A DNA stretch of 64,000 nt from Gillisia sp. CAL575 (GTDB lineage Bacteria > Bacteroidota > Bacteroidia > Flavobacteriales > Flavobacteriaceae): contig NZ_APHJ01000018.1 in NCBI RefSeq assembly GCF_000403785.1, positions 1 to 64,000 of the forward strand, written 5' to 3'. Position 1 is the first letter of the stretch, and each line of letters begins with the position of its first letter. Positions 35,964 to 45,335 of the stretch are shown piece by piece. The position numbers were made by a program, and so were the translations under genes. The notes below the pieces were generated by a model. It did no database searches. It saw nothing but the letters and a program-made list of their open reading frames with translations, and was not told the origin of the DNA.

Positions 35964-37883
35964 CTAAATATTTTTAGAGATTGTAAAATGGAAAACACTA
36001 CCAACGCCGGCATCAGATTCTACCCATATTTCTCCTCCATGCAGTTCTACAATTTTCTGGCAATGTGAAAGTCCTATTCCTGTACCATCGTATTCTTCCC
36101 TATTATGTAGTCTTTGAAATATTATAAATATCTTATTTTGAAATTCTTCCTTTATTCCAATTCCGTTATCGGCAACACTGAATTGCCAATGTGTCCTATT
36201 CTCTTCAAAAGAGATGTCTATTTTAGGTATTTCGGTCTTCTTTTGAAATTTTATAGCGTTTGTAATTAGATTCTGAAATAACAGTCTTAATTCTAAATTG
36301 AAACCTCCAATAGTTGGTAGTGCTAAGTAGTTGATTTCTGCTCGAGACTTATCAATTTTATATTTAAGATCTGCCGTTACACTGTTTAATATAGTATTGC
36401 AGTCTACAGTTTCAACTTTTGCTTTTAGTCCGATTCTAGAATAATCTAACAAGCTTTTTATTAAACTGCTCATTCTGGTAGATGCTTCAGAAATATACTT
36501 TAGATACGTATTTAAATCATCATCTAATTTCTCCTTATAATCCTCTTGGATTATATCTATAAAACTTAAAACCGTTCTTAAAGGTTCTTGTAGATCATGC
36601 GAGGTTATGTAAGAGAATTGTTCTAATTCTTTATTTTTAGATTTAAGCTGGTCTACATATTTCTTAATATCTTCTTCCTGTTGCTTTCTTTCAGTAATAT
36701 CTACTACAGAAGCTAATATCATATCTTGCCCATGGATTTCAATAAAACTCAATCTGATCTCTACAGGAAATTCCTCGTTGTCTTTAGTGATTCCATAAAA
36801 GTTTTTATCTATCCCAAGTGTATCGATTTTGTTTTTTGAAGAGAAAATATCATCAACCTTAGATTCCATTTTCAACAATCGGGAAGGGATCAATTTTTCT
36901 GCAGAAACACCAATAAGTTCATGCCTGGCATATCCAAATATTTTTTCTGTTTGAGCATTTATCAAAGAAATTTTCTTTTCAGAATCCATTAGGATAATAG
37001 CCGACGGTGAGGCTTCAATAACCTTTCTAATTCTATTTTCTTGCTGCTTTATCTCTTTATTATTGATCTTTATTAATTCAAAATTACTTTTCAGCGAAGA
37101 AGTCATCGTATTAAAAGACTCCCCTAAAGAGGCGAGTTCATCTTCCCCGCTAAGAATAATGTCTGTATCATAATCTCCGCTACTCACTCTTAAAGCTGCG
37201 GAATTTAAAGCACGAATGGGTTTAGAAATTGATCTAATAACCAGAAATGCTACTAGAATACCGAATAAGATACCTAAAACACCCGTAATTAAGATAATAT
37301 TAGATAAGGATTTTAAATTTTGCGCAAACTCATTTTGATAATCCTCTAGTAAATTTCCATAGTTAATTTTTAAAATCAGGATGTTAGTATTTAAGTTTGC
37401 ATGTGCAGCAGAAATATCTTCTTCTACTAGCGAAATAGCAACTTTCATTTTAGCACTATCAGAGTAATTATCTTTAATAATTAAAAGATTATTGATTTGA
37501 TTACCCAAGTCAATTAACTCATTAGTTAATTTTAAAATTTCCGGAGACTTTAAAGTGATCTCATCCTGCTTATCTAAATTTTCGGATAAATGAAAAAGTT
37601 CCGTCTTTAAGTACGGAAATTCTACTTCTAAAATTCCGTTTAATCTATTTTGGCTATCTAAGGGAAGATTACTGTTATAAACTTTATTAGAGGTTAGTAA
37701 ATAAAATTCATTATTAACAGATTCAAATTTATCTAAAATGCGGAGAGCGGGAAGTGCCTGATTTTTTAATTTTTGGTAAGTATCTGCAGCGTTATCACTT
37801 ATAATCTGATTTAGGACAATTTCTATACACAATACACTAATTATGACAGCAAAACTTAAAATTAATTTAGTACTTATTCTCAT
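35964..37883 (-). CDS. Sensor histidine kinase with periplasmic helical sensor, HAMP and PAS
   Basis: A 639-residue membrane kinase. It has TM1 (about 7-28), a periplasmic four-helix-bundle-like sensor (about 29-190), TM2 (about 193-216), HAMP (about 217-268), a PAS domain (about 285-395, with NAQTEKIFGYARHELIG) and HisKA. The phospho-acceptor is His429 in TSHDLQEPLRT. The HATPase_c part has the N box NLITNAIKFQ, the G1 box DNGIGIKEEF and the G2 box GTGIGLSHC. There is no receiver domain and no response-regulator gene nearby. It starts 27 nt after a substrate-binding-protein gene, so the two likely form a sensor pair. SHDLQEP is the style of phytochrome-like kinases. Confidence 0.93.
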   Translation of the reverse strand: MRISTKLILSFAVIISVLCIEIVLNQIISDNAADTYQKLKNQALPALRILDKFESVNNEFYLLTSNKVYNSNLPLDSQNRLNGILEVEFPYLKTELFHLSENLDKQDEITLKSPEILKLTNELIDLGNQINNLLIIKDNYSDSAKMKVAISLVEEDISAAHANLNTNILILKINYGNLLEDYQNEFAQNLKSLSNIILITGVLGILFGILVAFLVIRSISKPIRALNSAALRVSSGDYDTDIILSGEDELASLGESFNTMTSSLKSNFELIKINNKEIKQQENRIRKVIEASPSAIILMDSEKKISLINAQTEKIFGYARHELIGVSAEKLIPSRLLKMESKVDDIFSSKNKIDTLGIDKNFYGITKDNEEFPVEIRLSFIEIHGQDMILASVVDITERKQQEEDIKKYVDQLKSKNKELEQFSYITSHDLQEPLRTVLSFIDIIQEDYKEKLDDDLNTYLKYISEASTRMSSLIKSLLDYSRIGLKAKVETVDCNTILNSVTADLKYKIDKSRAEINYLALPTIGGFNLELRLLFQNLITNAIKFQKKTEIPKIDISFEENRTHWQFSVADNGIGIKEEFQNKIFIIFQRLHNREEYDGTGIGLSHCQKIVELHGGEIWVESDAGVGSVFHFTISKNI

Positions 37884-37910
37884 AATTATTGTTAAGCTTG
37901 GAGAAGGTTG

Positions 37911-39050
37911 TTAGCGTTTAATCTTTAATAACTTGCCATCAGATTCTACTTTATATAATGAAAAATAAATCCCTCTAGAAGAGCCATCCTCTTTAATTGA
38001 AATATTGCCACAAACTCCCTGGTAATATTTAACGTTCAATAAACGATTTCTTAGCCAATCTACTTGAGATTGCTCTTTTGTCTTATCTTCATTAACTTTT
38101 TTAATTTCGTTAATTACAATATTCATAGCATCATATGCTTGCATAGGTGGCCAGATAGAAAAAGGCTCTTCTCCAAATTTCTTTTTATAATCCTGCAAAA
38201 AATCACTTGCTAAAATATAATTCCCATCTAAAGGAGTGAAGAAAGTACATTCTGTCCCAACTATTGCGCCTTCAGAATTTGAGAAAAAATCGGGGTCCAA
38301 TAAAGTTGTAGATCCAAAAAATGAAGCTTTAATTTCAAGATCTCTAGCCTGCTTCATGGCAAATCCAAAATTCTTATAACCTAAAAACACATAAGCATCT
38401 GCTTTCTTCTCTTTAGCTTTTTTTAAAATTTCAGTAAAGTCGATTTGGTCTTTTTCTGTTTTAATCACCTCGTTTTCAACACCATTCTCTGTTAAGATAT
38501 TTTTTATAGCATTTCCTCCTACGCTCATAAAGTTATTAGGATAATGCAGGATAATTACCTTTTTTAGACCTAATTCTATAATTCTTATCCCTAAAGCCTT
38601 GTGTGCTTCCTCGGTAGATTTTGCGATTTTAAAGGTGTTTTTATTTAGGGAAGATAGTAGTTTGTCGTTATTTAATGGGTTCACAGCAATAACACCATCT
38701 TCCAAGATCTTATCTTGCAATTCTACAGTACCATCTGTATTACTAATAAAAACAACATCTATATTATGTTCTTTGCGTAGTTTCTCATAGGCGGGTAAAG
38801 CTAAACTTTTCTCCCATTTATCGTCTTCAATAAAAAAGTTGATCTTAGGTTGATCTTTAGTTTTGGAAGAATTATACTCTCCTATAGCAAGCTGCATAGC
38901 TTTAGATGGAGCAATCCCTAAATCTGTGGCCCTGGTAGACATTGGGGCGATATACCCAATATTGATTTCTTTAACTTCTGTGTTATTACATCCAGTTATA
39001 ATGGAAATAAAACTCAATAGAATTATGATCAATTTTTTCTTTAAAAGCAT
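37911..39050 (-). CDS. Periplasmic ligand-binding lipoprotein (amino-acid ABC SBP type I fold)
   Basis: A 379-residue lipoprotein with lipobox ISIITGCNN. The mature part resembles the branched-chain amino-acid binding family (Leu/Ile/Val-binding, Peripla_BP_6): N-terminal NIGYIAPMSTRATDLGIAPS, central VFISNTDGTVELQDKI and the C-terminal YQGVCGNISIKEDGSSRGIY (the last in two parts of the family end). Such proteins normally serve an ABC importer, but no permease or ATPase gene is near. The next gene, 27 nt on, is a histidine kinase with a periplasmic domain, so this protein probably binds a ligand and signals to the kinase. Ligand unknown. Confidence 0.87.
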   Translation of the reverse strand: MLLKKKLIIILLSFISIITGCNNTEVKEINIGYIAPMSTRATDLGIAPSKAMQLAIGEYNSSKTKDQPKINFFIEDDKWEKSLALPAYEKLRKEHNIDVVFISNTDGTVELQDKILEDGVIAVNPLNNDKLLSSLNKNTFKIAKSTEEAHKALGIRIIELGLKKVIILHYPNNFMSVGGNAIKNILTENGVENEVIKTEKDQIDFTEILKKAKEKKADAYVFLGYKNFGFAMKQARDLEIKASFFGSTTLLDPDFFSNSEGAIVGTECTFFTPLDGNYILASDFLQDYKKKFGEEPFSIWPPMQAYDAMNIVINEIKKVNEDKTKEQSQVDWLRNRLLNVKYYQGVCGNISIKEDGSSRGIYFSLYKVESDGKLLKIKR

Positions 39051-39781
39051 ATTTGTTAAAAGATTATTTTAAAAGCTAAGTCATGTTCCCAACCGGGATT
39101 TCTACTATACAAACATATTACCTAAATATTTTAGAATAGTTGATTCTAAAAGCACGATTCCAATTGATACTTTTATAATCAATCGAACTTAATTTTTTTA
39201 ATTATTTGTACTCTTGAAATTATAATTGGAAAATCTTGCAATATAATTTCTATTCATTAATTGTTTGATAATAAATCTAAACTTGTAAGGATGCTCAATA
39301 CCAGTTTTTATATCATGCATGATGTTACTTTCAAATGGATAATTAACCACAACAATTATTCTTTTTATAAAACCCATCGAACTTTATAAATTCCTTACTT
39401 TTAAATTGAGGGATCTCATCCTTTGAAAATGCCTTTCTATTAATAATGACTGCGAAAACAAAAAAAATTAAACTGTAAAGATGGAAGAGTACTTAACTCT
39501 ATTTTTAGCCATTAATTGATTCTTTTTAAGACTAATAAAAGAGGACTCTTCAAAGGATTTGTAATTGCACATATTTGCGGTTAAACTCATTTTAAATCGA
39601 CCATCAACCAATTTTAGGGTTAAAATGAAAAAACTATAAATATATTTGTTAAAATTAACATATTATTTTTAGCATCAAAGATAATTCTGAGGATATTAAA
39701 GTTTTATAGGTTAAAAGTGATAGATAATATAAGAACCATTTAAAATCTATTATTCTCTATCTTCGCAGGAAAACATTAGAC
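39051..39781. other. Gene-free stretch upstream of the substrate-binding protein
   Basis: 731 bp, very AT-rich. It contains a 59-residue frame on the minus strand (39198-39377), the -7 box at 39758-39765 for the TruA-like gene and presumably the promoter of the sensor operon. The small frame has no recognised relative and no terminator, so I do not call it a gene. Confidence 0.5.
39758..39765 (+). promoter_or_regulatory. -7 box variant of the TruA-like gene
   Basis: TATCTTCG, one base from TAnnTTTG, ends 16 nt before the TTG start at 39782. It agrees with a short leader. Confidence 0.4.
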
Positions 39782-40564
39782 TTGCAGCCAAAACGCTTTT
39801 ACTACCTTATCAAAGTTCAATATTTAGGATACCGTTTACACGGTTGGCAAAGCCAGCCAGGATTTAAAACCGTAGCAGGTCTAATTAAGAAGACATTTAA
39901 GTTTATCCTTCCAGATCGGAGATTAAAGGTGCTTGGTTCTAGCCGAACAGATGCAATGGTATCTGCCAATGAATCTGCTTTCGAATTATTTTTGGAGGAT
40001 GATCCCTTAATAGACCTTGCTGTTTTTCTGAAATTATTAAATAAAAATTTACCTCCAGATATCAAAGCTCTAAGTATTCATGAGGTAGATAAGAAATTCA
40101 ATATTATTCAAGATTCCAAACAAAAGGAATATCATTACTTATTTTCCTTTGGAGAAAAGAACCATCCTTTTTCTGCTCCTCTAATGTCTAATTTTCAAGA
40201 TAATTTGAACATTCAATTAATGGAAGAAGGAGCAAAGCTTTTTAAGGGTATTCATCACTTTCAAAACTTCTGTGTTCGTTCTTCCGGGAAAAGTATATAC
40301 GAGCGAGAAGTAGTGTTTTCTGAAATACAAGAAAACACCATATATACGGCCAATTTTTTCCCAGAAAAAAGCTATGTTCTTATTGTTAAAGGAAGTGGTT
40401 TTTTAAGGTATCAAATAAGGTTAATGATGGGTACACTTGTGCAGCTTGGGAAAGGTGAATTGAGCTTAGAGGATATAGAGAGAAGTTTAAAAGCAGATGT
40501 AGATAATCAAATGACATATATCGCACCTGCCTCTGGATTAATTTTACATAAAATAGAATTTTAA
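39782..40564 (+). CDS. TruA-like tRNA pseudouridine synthase
   Basis: Isomerises uridine to pseudouridine in tRNA. The 260-residue protein shows the TruA core: catalytic Asp57 in SSRTDAMVSA, then DAS-like YHYLFSFGEK, FQNFCVRS and KGSGFLRYQIRLMMGTLVQL. TruA itself is called for positions 38-40, but this copy is more diverged than expected of a true TruA (no full GRTD motif spacing of the canonical enzyme), so it may be a paralogue, of which Bacteroidota often have one. The start is TTG, since no ATG precedes the family-conserved YYLIKVQYLGYRLHGWQ. Confidence 0.85.
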   Translation: MQPKRFYYLIKVQYLGYRLHGWQSQPGFKTVAGLIKKTFKFILPDRRLKVLGSSRTDAMVSANESAFELFLEDDPLIDLAVFLKLLNKNLPPDIKALSIHEVDKKFNIIQDSKQKEYHYLFSFGEKNHPFSAPLMSNFQDNLNIQLMEEGAKLFKGIHHFQNFCVRSSGKSIYEREVVFSEIQENTIYTANFFPEKSYVLIVKGSGFLRYQIRLMMGTLVQLGKGELSLEDIERSLKADVDNQMTYIAPASGLILHKIEF

Positions 40565-40571
40565 TAAGTTC

Positions 40572-42680
40572 TTAATTCTCCTCTTTTTTCAAGATTGTTA
40601 ATGCAAACTTAATGGTCCAATAATCTAATGCCTCATCAAAGTATTCGTAGTAGGTTTTTAAACCTTTGGGATCTTCAATTTCATTCTTAGCTTTTCTTAC
40701 TGCATCAACATCTCCCTTAGAAATCAACTGTAAAAGATCTATGTTTTCACCTTCCTCATAAAGTTTGACCAGATGAGAATTAATGGTAGAAGGCGCCAAT
40801 TTTCTAGATACAGATATCTCTTCTACACTAAGTCCATCCGAGTAAAGTTTCAAAGTTTCTTTATGTGAATTACCAGATTTTTTAGGTTTCTTCTTAAACT
40901 GTTTCTCTTTATTGAAAGCAATTATTTCTTTTATGAATTGGTATCCGTAATCCTCCATTTTCTTTCTTCCAACTCCATTGATCTGGATAAAATCCTCATC
41001 TGTCATTGGGCGCTCCTTTTCCATCTCCTTTAACGTGGCATCATTAAAAATAAGATAAGCTGGAATTCCTTCTTCCTTTGCTATACCTAATCTCAACTGA
41101 CGAAGTTTTTCGAAAAGACTATTATCCTTAATTTTTGACGAATTAGCTTGTTCTGTCTGAAGTTCTTTCTGATCAATATTTTTCGCCAATTCTAATTTTC
41201 CTCCGCTAAATAAGATATCCTTTGCCATTGGGGTTAACTGAAGATGGTTATGAAGATGAAAAGCGATCTCAACATATCCTAGATTGATAAGCTGTATTAT
41301 ATACAGTTGCCAATCTTTCCAGGAAATATCTTTTCCAATACCATAAGTTGTTAACTCCTGATAGCCTTTTCCTAGCACGGCCTCATTTTGGGCGCCTCTA
41401 AGAACATCTATCAATACTGTTATAGGTTCTTTTCCTTTTAGACGATAAATACACGATAAGGCTTTTTGGGCGATTAAGGTACCATCCATAAACTGCGGTG
41501 GGTTCCTACAGATATCACAATTGCCGCAATCTTCCTTTTTTAACTCACCAAAATAACTTAATAAAATTTTTCTTCTACAGGTAAGAGCTTCAGAATATTG
41601 CTTCATGCGGTCCAGTTTAGCCATCTGCACAGCTTCATTCTTTGCATTTGCAGCAAATTTCTGAAGTTGGATCACATCTGCATAACTATGAAAAAGCATG
41701 GTTTCTGAAGGTAATCCATCCCGACCTGCACGACCAATCTCCTGATAATAACCTTCCAAATTTTTAGGCATATTATAATGGATCACCCATCGAATATTAG
41801 ATTTATCTATCCCCATTCCAAAAGCGATGGTAGCACAAATAATTTGCTGCGTATCATTAATAAAATCCTCCTGAATTCTACTTCGCTCTGTATGGCTTAA
41901 GCCTGCATGATATGCTTCAGCTTTTATACCATTTGCCTTTAATTTAGCAGCAACATCTTCAGTATTCTTTCTGCTTAAACAATAGATTATCCCACTTTCA
42001 TTTTTTCGACCATCAGTAAACTGTAGAATTTGTTCTAATCGCTTAGTTCCAGGGCGGACTTCCAAGGAAAGATTCTTTCTATCAAAAGAAGCTACATGTA
42101 TTTTTGCATTCGGGATATTTAGTTGCTGGCAAATATCCTTTCTGGTTGCTTTATCTGCAGTAGCAGTCAAGGCAATTACCGGAGTAGAGGGAAAGCGCTT
42201 TTTTAAATATCCTAATTGCGTATAGGCAGGTCTAAAATCGTGACCCCAGCTAGAGATACAATGCGCTTCATCTATGGCAATTAGACTCACTTTACCATCT
42301 GTAAGAAACCTATCTACAAACTGTAAACTTTCTGGAGCAACGTAAAGTAATTTTAGTTCGTTTTTTTCAACGCTAGCAATAATTTCCTGTTGTTCTTTTT
42401 CAGACTGGCTACTGTTTAAATATGCTGCATGGATGCCGTTTACCTTTAAACCATCTACCTGATCTTTCATAAGAGCGATCAATGGAGAGATTACAAGCGT
42501 GATATTTGGTAAAAGAATTCCGGGTAATTGATAACAAATAGATTTACCACCTCCAGTAGGCATGATCACTACATTATCTTTTCCTTGAAAAACGGCATCT
42601 ATAATTTTCTTCTGAAGTGGACGAAAGCTGTCGAACCCAAAATACTCTTTTAACGCACCAAAAAGTTGCTTTTCTTCCAT
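40572..42680 (-). CDS. recQ: ATP-dependent DNA helicase RecQ
   Basis: 3'-5' DNA helicase that restarts replication forks and suppresses illegitimate recombination. The 702-residue protein contains Walker A MPTGGGKSICYQ, the DEAH-type box LIAIDEAHCISSWGHDF, motif VI QEIGRAGRDGLP, the RQC zinc ligands in CRRKILLSYF and CGNCDIC, a winged helix, an HRDC-like segment (TDEDFIQINGVGRKKMEDYG) and a C-terminal helical extension with an HTH-like stretch (LSVEEISVSRKLAPSTINSH). RecQ of E. coli is 609 residues, so the tail is an extra. The -7 box upstream ends 4 nt from the ATG, suggesting a leaderless mRNA. Confidence 0.94.
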   Translation of the reverse strand: MEEKQLFGALKEYFGFDSFRPLQKKIIDAVFQGKDNVVIMPTGGGKSICYQLPGILLPNITLVISPLIALMKDQVDGLKVNGIHAAYLNSSQSEKEQQEIIASVEKNELKLLYVAPESLQFVDRFLTDGKVSLIAIDEAHCISSWGHDFRPAYTQLGYLKKRFPSTPVIALTATADKATRKDICQQLNIPNAKIHVASFDRKNLSLEVRPGTKRLEQILQFTDGRKNESGIIYCLSRKNTEDVAAKLKANGIKAEAYHAGLSHTERSRIQEDFINDTQQIICATIAFGMGIDKSNIRWVIHYNMPKNLEGYYQEIGRAGRDGLPSETMLFHSYADVIQLQKFAANAKNEAVQMAKLDRMKQYSEALTCRRKILLSYFGELKKEDCGNCDICRNPPQFMDGTLIAQKALSCIYRLKGKEPITVLIDVLRGAQNEAVLGKGYQELTTYGIGKDISWKDWQLYIIQLINLGYVEIAFHLHNHLQLTPMAKDILFSGGKLELAKNIDQKELQTEQANSSKIKDNSLFEKLRQLRLGIAKEEGIPAYLIFNDATLKEMEKERPMTDEDFIQINGVGRKKMEDYGYQFIKEIIAFNKEKQFKKKPKKSGNSHKETLKLYSDGLSVEEISVSRKLAPSTINSHLVKLYEEGENIDLLQLISKGDVDAVRKAKNEIEDPKGLKTYYEYFDEALDYWTIKFALTILKKEEN

Positions 42681-42684
42681 GTGG

Positions 42685-42692
42685 CAAAAATA
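42685..42692 (-). promoter_or_regulatory. Putative -7 box of recQ
   Basis: Minus strand reads TATTTTTG, ending 4 nt before the ATG at 42680, the same spacing as at the SatD-like gene. Confidence 0.4.
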
Positions 42693-42799
42693 GGAGATAG
42701 GTTTAAGTATTGCTAAGTAGAAGTGTAAAACTTAACCTTAATATTTTTAGAATCATTTTAGACGAAAAACTTTGTTATTTTTATGCAAACATTCAATTT

Positions 42800-43882
42800 A
42801 TGGCAAAACGACATAGGCATCTACAGCGAAGACCTAAATCTACAAATGCGCTCAATAAAGCTCCAGGCACGGTTGCTTATGTGGGAAGAAAGGAATCTGC
42901 AGAAATTAAGATAGAGGTTATAGATTATAATAAAGTAAACTATGAGCGCTTCGTTTTTGATAATGTGGAAGCCACTTTTAAATTTGAAAATGAGGAGAAT
43001 ATTACTTGGATAAATGTAGATGGGCTAAGCAATACTTCTGAAATTGAAAAGCTGGGTAAATATTATAAACTTCATCCTCTTATTATTGAAGATATAGTAA
43101 ATACCAATCAACGTCCAAAGATTGATGAATATCAGGACTATTTGTTTATAGTTGCAAAAATGCTGTATCATAAAGAGAATGGCGTTTTAGAACATGAGCA
43201 TATTAGTATAGTAATTGGGAAAGATTACGTTCTAACATTTCAAGAGGCAGATGGAGATGTATTTGATGCAATTCGGGAACGACTAACTAATGATAAAGGG
43301 CGTTTAAGAAACAATGGACCAGATTATCTGGTTTTCGCAATTTTAGACTCGATTATAGATAATTATTTTGTGGTTATTGAAGAGATAAGTGATAAAATAG
43401 AAACCTTAGAAGAACAACTATTTATTGCTCAGCCTAACGATGATATTACTTTTGAAATTCAAGAACTAAAAAGAACAGTGCTTAGAATAAGAAGAGCTGT
43501 ATCCCCTTTGAGAGAGGTAATTAGTAGGTTAGAGAAAACAGATAGTACACTTATTCAAGTAAAAACACTTAACTATATTCGGGATCTCTATGATCATATC
43601 ATCCAAGTTGTAGAAAATATTGAGATCTATAGAGAAATGACTTGGGGGCTCATGGATATGTATATGACTACTATCAGCAATAAAATGAACGAAGTGATGA
43701 AGGTGTTAACCATTATGGCATCCATTTTTATCCCTTTGACCTTTATGGCGGGTATCTACGGAATGAATTTCGAATATATGCCAGAATTACAATGGAAATA
43801 TAGTTATTTTGTGCTTTGGGGTCTCATGATCTTAGTATTCTTAGGTATGATTATATATTTTAAACGGAAGAAATGGTTATAG
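42800..43882 (+). CDS. corA: CorA-family magnesium/cobalt transporter
   Basis: Pentameric divalent-cation channel of the inner membrane. The 360-residue form starts at 42800 (MAKRHRHLQRRPKS); the frame reaches further upstream but the added part is not CorA-like. It has the cytoplasmic funnel domain, the long stalk helix with many charged residues, and two C-terminal transmembrane helices joined by the signature YGMNF in AGIYGMNFEYMPE. The last residues KRKKWL are basic, as in CorA. The basic N-terminal stretch (KRHRHLQRRPKS) is seen in the Bacteroidota form. It overlaps nothing; a lactonase-like gene begins 44 nt downstream. Confidence 0.92.
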   Translation: MAKRHRHLQRRPKSTNALNKAPGTVAYVGRKESAEIKIEVIDYNKVNYERFVFDNVEATFKFENEENITWINVDGLSNTSEIEKLGKYYKLHPLIIEDIVNTNQRPKIDEYQDYLFIVAKMLYHKENGVLEHEHISIVIGKDYVLTFQEADGDVFDAIRERLTNDKGRLRNNGPDYLVFAILDSIIDNYFVVIEEISDKIETLEEQLFIAQPNDDITFEIQELKRTVLRIRRAVSPLREVISRLEKTDSTLIQVKTLNYIRDLYDHIIQVVENIEIYREMTWGLMDMYMTTISNKMNEVMKVLTIMASIFIPLTFMAGIYGMNFEYMPELQWKYSYFVLWGLMILVFLGMIIYFKRKKWL

Positions 43883-43926
43883 ACTTCCATACCACTTTAT
43901 TAAACAACTATTTTAAACCCACCAAA

Positions 43927-45090
43927 ATGAATAGAATTTTCTTTATCAGTTTTTGTTTTTTACTGCTCTTAAATTCCTGTAAGAAAAACACACAAGAGGA
44001 GCAAAAAACTGAGATAGTAGATATCTCGACGTCTACTATGAACACTATTTATATAGGAACTTACACCAAAAAGGAAGGCCATGTAGATGGACAAGCAGAA
44101 GGGATTTATACGGTATACCAAAAGCCGGACACCGGTGCTTTGGAAATGGGTAAAACTGTTGCTAATGTGGTTAATCCTTCTTTTGTAAAAACCTCTGCCA
44201 ATTACAAAAATCTTTATGCGGTAAGTGAGCTTGGTCCGGGAGATGGACCGTCGGGATTAATCTATTCTTACAAAATTAATGAGGATCATAGTCTGGAGCA
44301 AATAGGAAGTATTTCTACAGAAAGTTATGCCCCTTGTTATATTGCAGAAGATAAATCTGGAGAATTTATTTTTGTGGCCAATTATGTTGGGGGAGTGGTT
44401 ATGATGTATGAAAAAAATGCTGATGGAAGTTTAAAAAAGTTGCAAAAGATAAGCCTTCAATATCCTGAAAGATCCAACCCGCATTCGGTAAATATATCCT
44501 CCAATAACAAGTATGTTTATATCACAGATCTTGGTAATGATCGCATTTGGATTTTTAATTTGGATGTGAATGCCAAATCATTAAAACCAAATGAAACTCC
44601 TTATGTACAAATTACTGAAGGATCCGGGCCAAGACACTTCGCTTTTTCTAAAAGGAATAATTATGCCTATACTATCAATGAACTTAATGGAAGTATAAGT
44701 GCTTTTAAAATAGAGCAAGATGGGAGTTTAGCTCATCTAGAGGATATTTCTTCCTTACCAGAAGACTTCAAAGGAGAAAACTCTGCTGCAGACATTCATA
44801 TACATCCCTCAGGTAATTTTCTATATGTATCTAACCGTGGGCATAATAGTGTTGGATCTTTTAAAATAGACCAAAAAACAGGAATTCTTGAGAATATAGG
44901 ATTTACAAATACAAAAGGAGCTACTCCCAGAAATTTCGCTATCTCTCCAAAAGGTGATTTTTTATATGTTGCTAATCAAGATTCTAACGATCTGGTAAGT
45001 TTCAAAATTGATTCAGAATCTGGGAAACTTACTAACATTGGTGAGAAATTAGATGTCATGACTCCAGTTTGTATTGAATTTTTAGATTAA
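43927..45090 (+). CDS. Lactonase-type beta-propeller lipoprotein
   Basis: A 387-residue protein starting at 43927 (MNRIFFISFCFLLLLNSCKK), whose first 16 residues and lipobox LLNSC show it is a lipoprotein. The mature part is a seven-bladed propeller of the 6-phosphogluconolactonase/lactonase family (repeated YIGTYTKKEG, VNPSFVKTSANYKNLYAVSE, HPSGNFLYVSNRGHNSVGSF, SPKGDFLYVANQDSNDLVSF). Cytoplasmic Pgl enzymes act on phosphogluconolactone, but this one is lipid-anchored, so its substrate is more likely an extracellular or periplasmic sugar lactone. Downstream a shared terminator separates it from the M14 gene. Confidence 0.85.
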   Translation: MNRIFFISFCFLLLLNSCKKNTQEEQKTEIVDISTSTMNTIYIGTYTKKEGHVDGQAEGIYTVYQKPDTGALEMGKTVANVVNPSFVKTSANYKNLYAVSELGPGDGPSGLIYSYKINEDHSLEQIGSISTESYAPCYIAEDKSGEFIFVANYVGGVVMMYEKNADGSLKKLQKISLQYPERSNPHSVNISSNNKYVYITDLGNDRIWIFNLDVNAKSLKPNETPYVQITEGSGPRHFAFSKRNNYAYTINELNGSISAFKIEQDGSLAHLEDISSLPEDFKGENSAADIHIHPSGNFLYVSNRGHNSVGSFKIDQKTGILENIGFTNTKGATPRNFAISPKGDFLYVANQDSNDLVSFKIDSESGKLTNIGEKLDVMTPVCIEFLD

Positions 45091-45203
45091 TGAAATTTCT
45101 TTTTATTATGCGTTTAGTGTCCCAAACTTATAAATAATGTACTACTATCCAGAGACTTCGGAAGTTTCAGAATAATAATGTGCTCTAATTGATTAAAATA
45201 AAA

Positions 45204-45232
45204 TGAGACCTTGAAATAAATTCAGGGTGAAG
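45204..45232 (+). repeat. REP-like repeat, single copy
   Basis: A 29-bp stretch starting TGAGACCTTG, related to the pair at 35644-35725, in the 245-bp gap between the lactonase and M14 genes. Confidence 0.5.
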
Positions 45233-45282
45233 CTATCTACTATATTTTAAGTATGTTGGGAAAGAAAATTTATACAGTAATT

Positions 45283-45312
45283 AAAAAGGCTAGTAATATT
45301 ACTAGCCTTTTT
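45283..45312. terminator. Bidirectional terminator between the lactonase and M14 genes
   Basis: A perfect 30-bp palindrome (AAAAAGGCTAGTAAT and its complement) without loop, between two convergent genes. Confidence 0.75.
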
Positions 45313-45335
45313 AATTCTTGTAGTTGAAAAAATAA

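Noticed and set aside
35816-36013. 65-residue hydrophobic frame overlapping the histidine kinase 3' end
   Set aside because: It lies on the same strand as the kinase, overlaps its coding sequence in another frame and has no family signature.
39198-39377. 59-residue frame on the minus strand in the gap before the TruA-like gene
   Set aside because: AT-rich, no recognised motif, no terminator and no promoter-like box at a suitable distance; probably chance.
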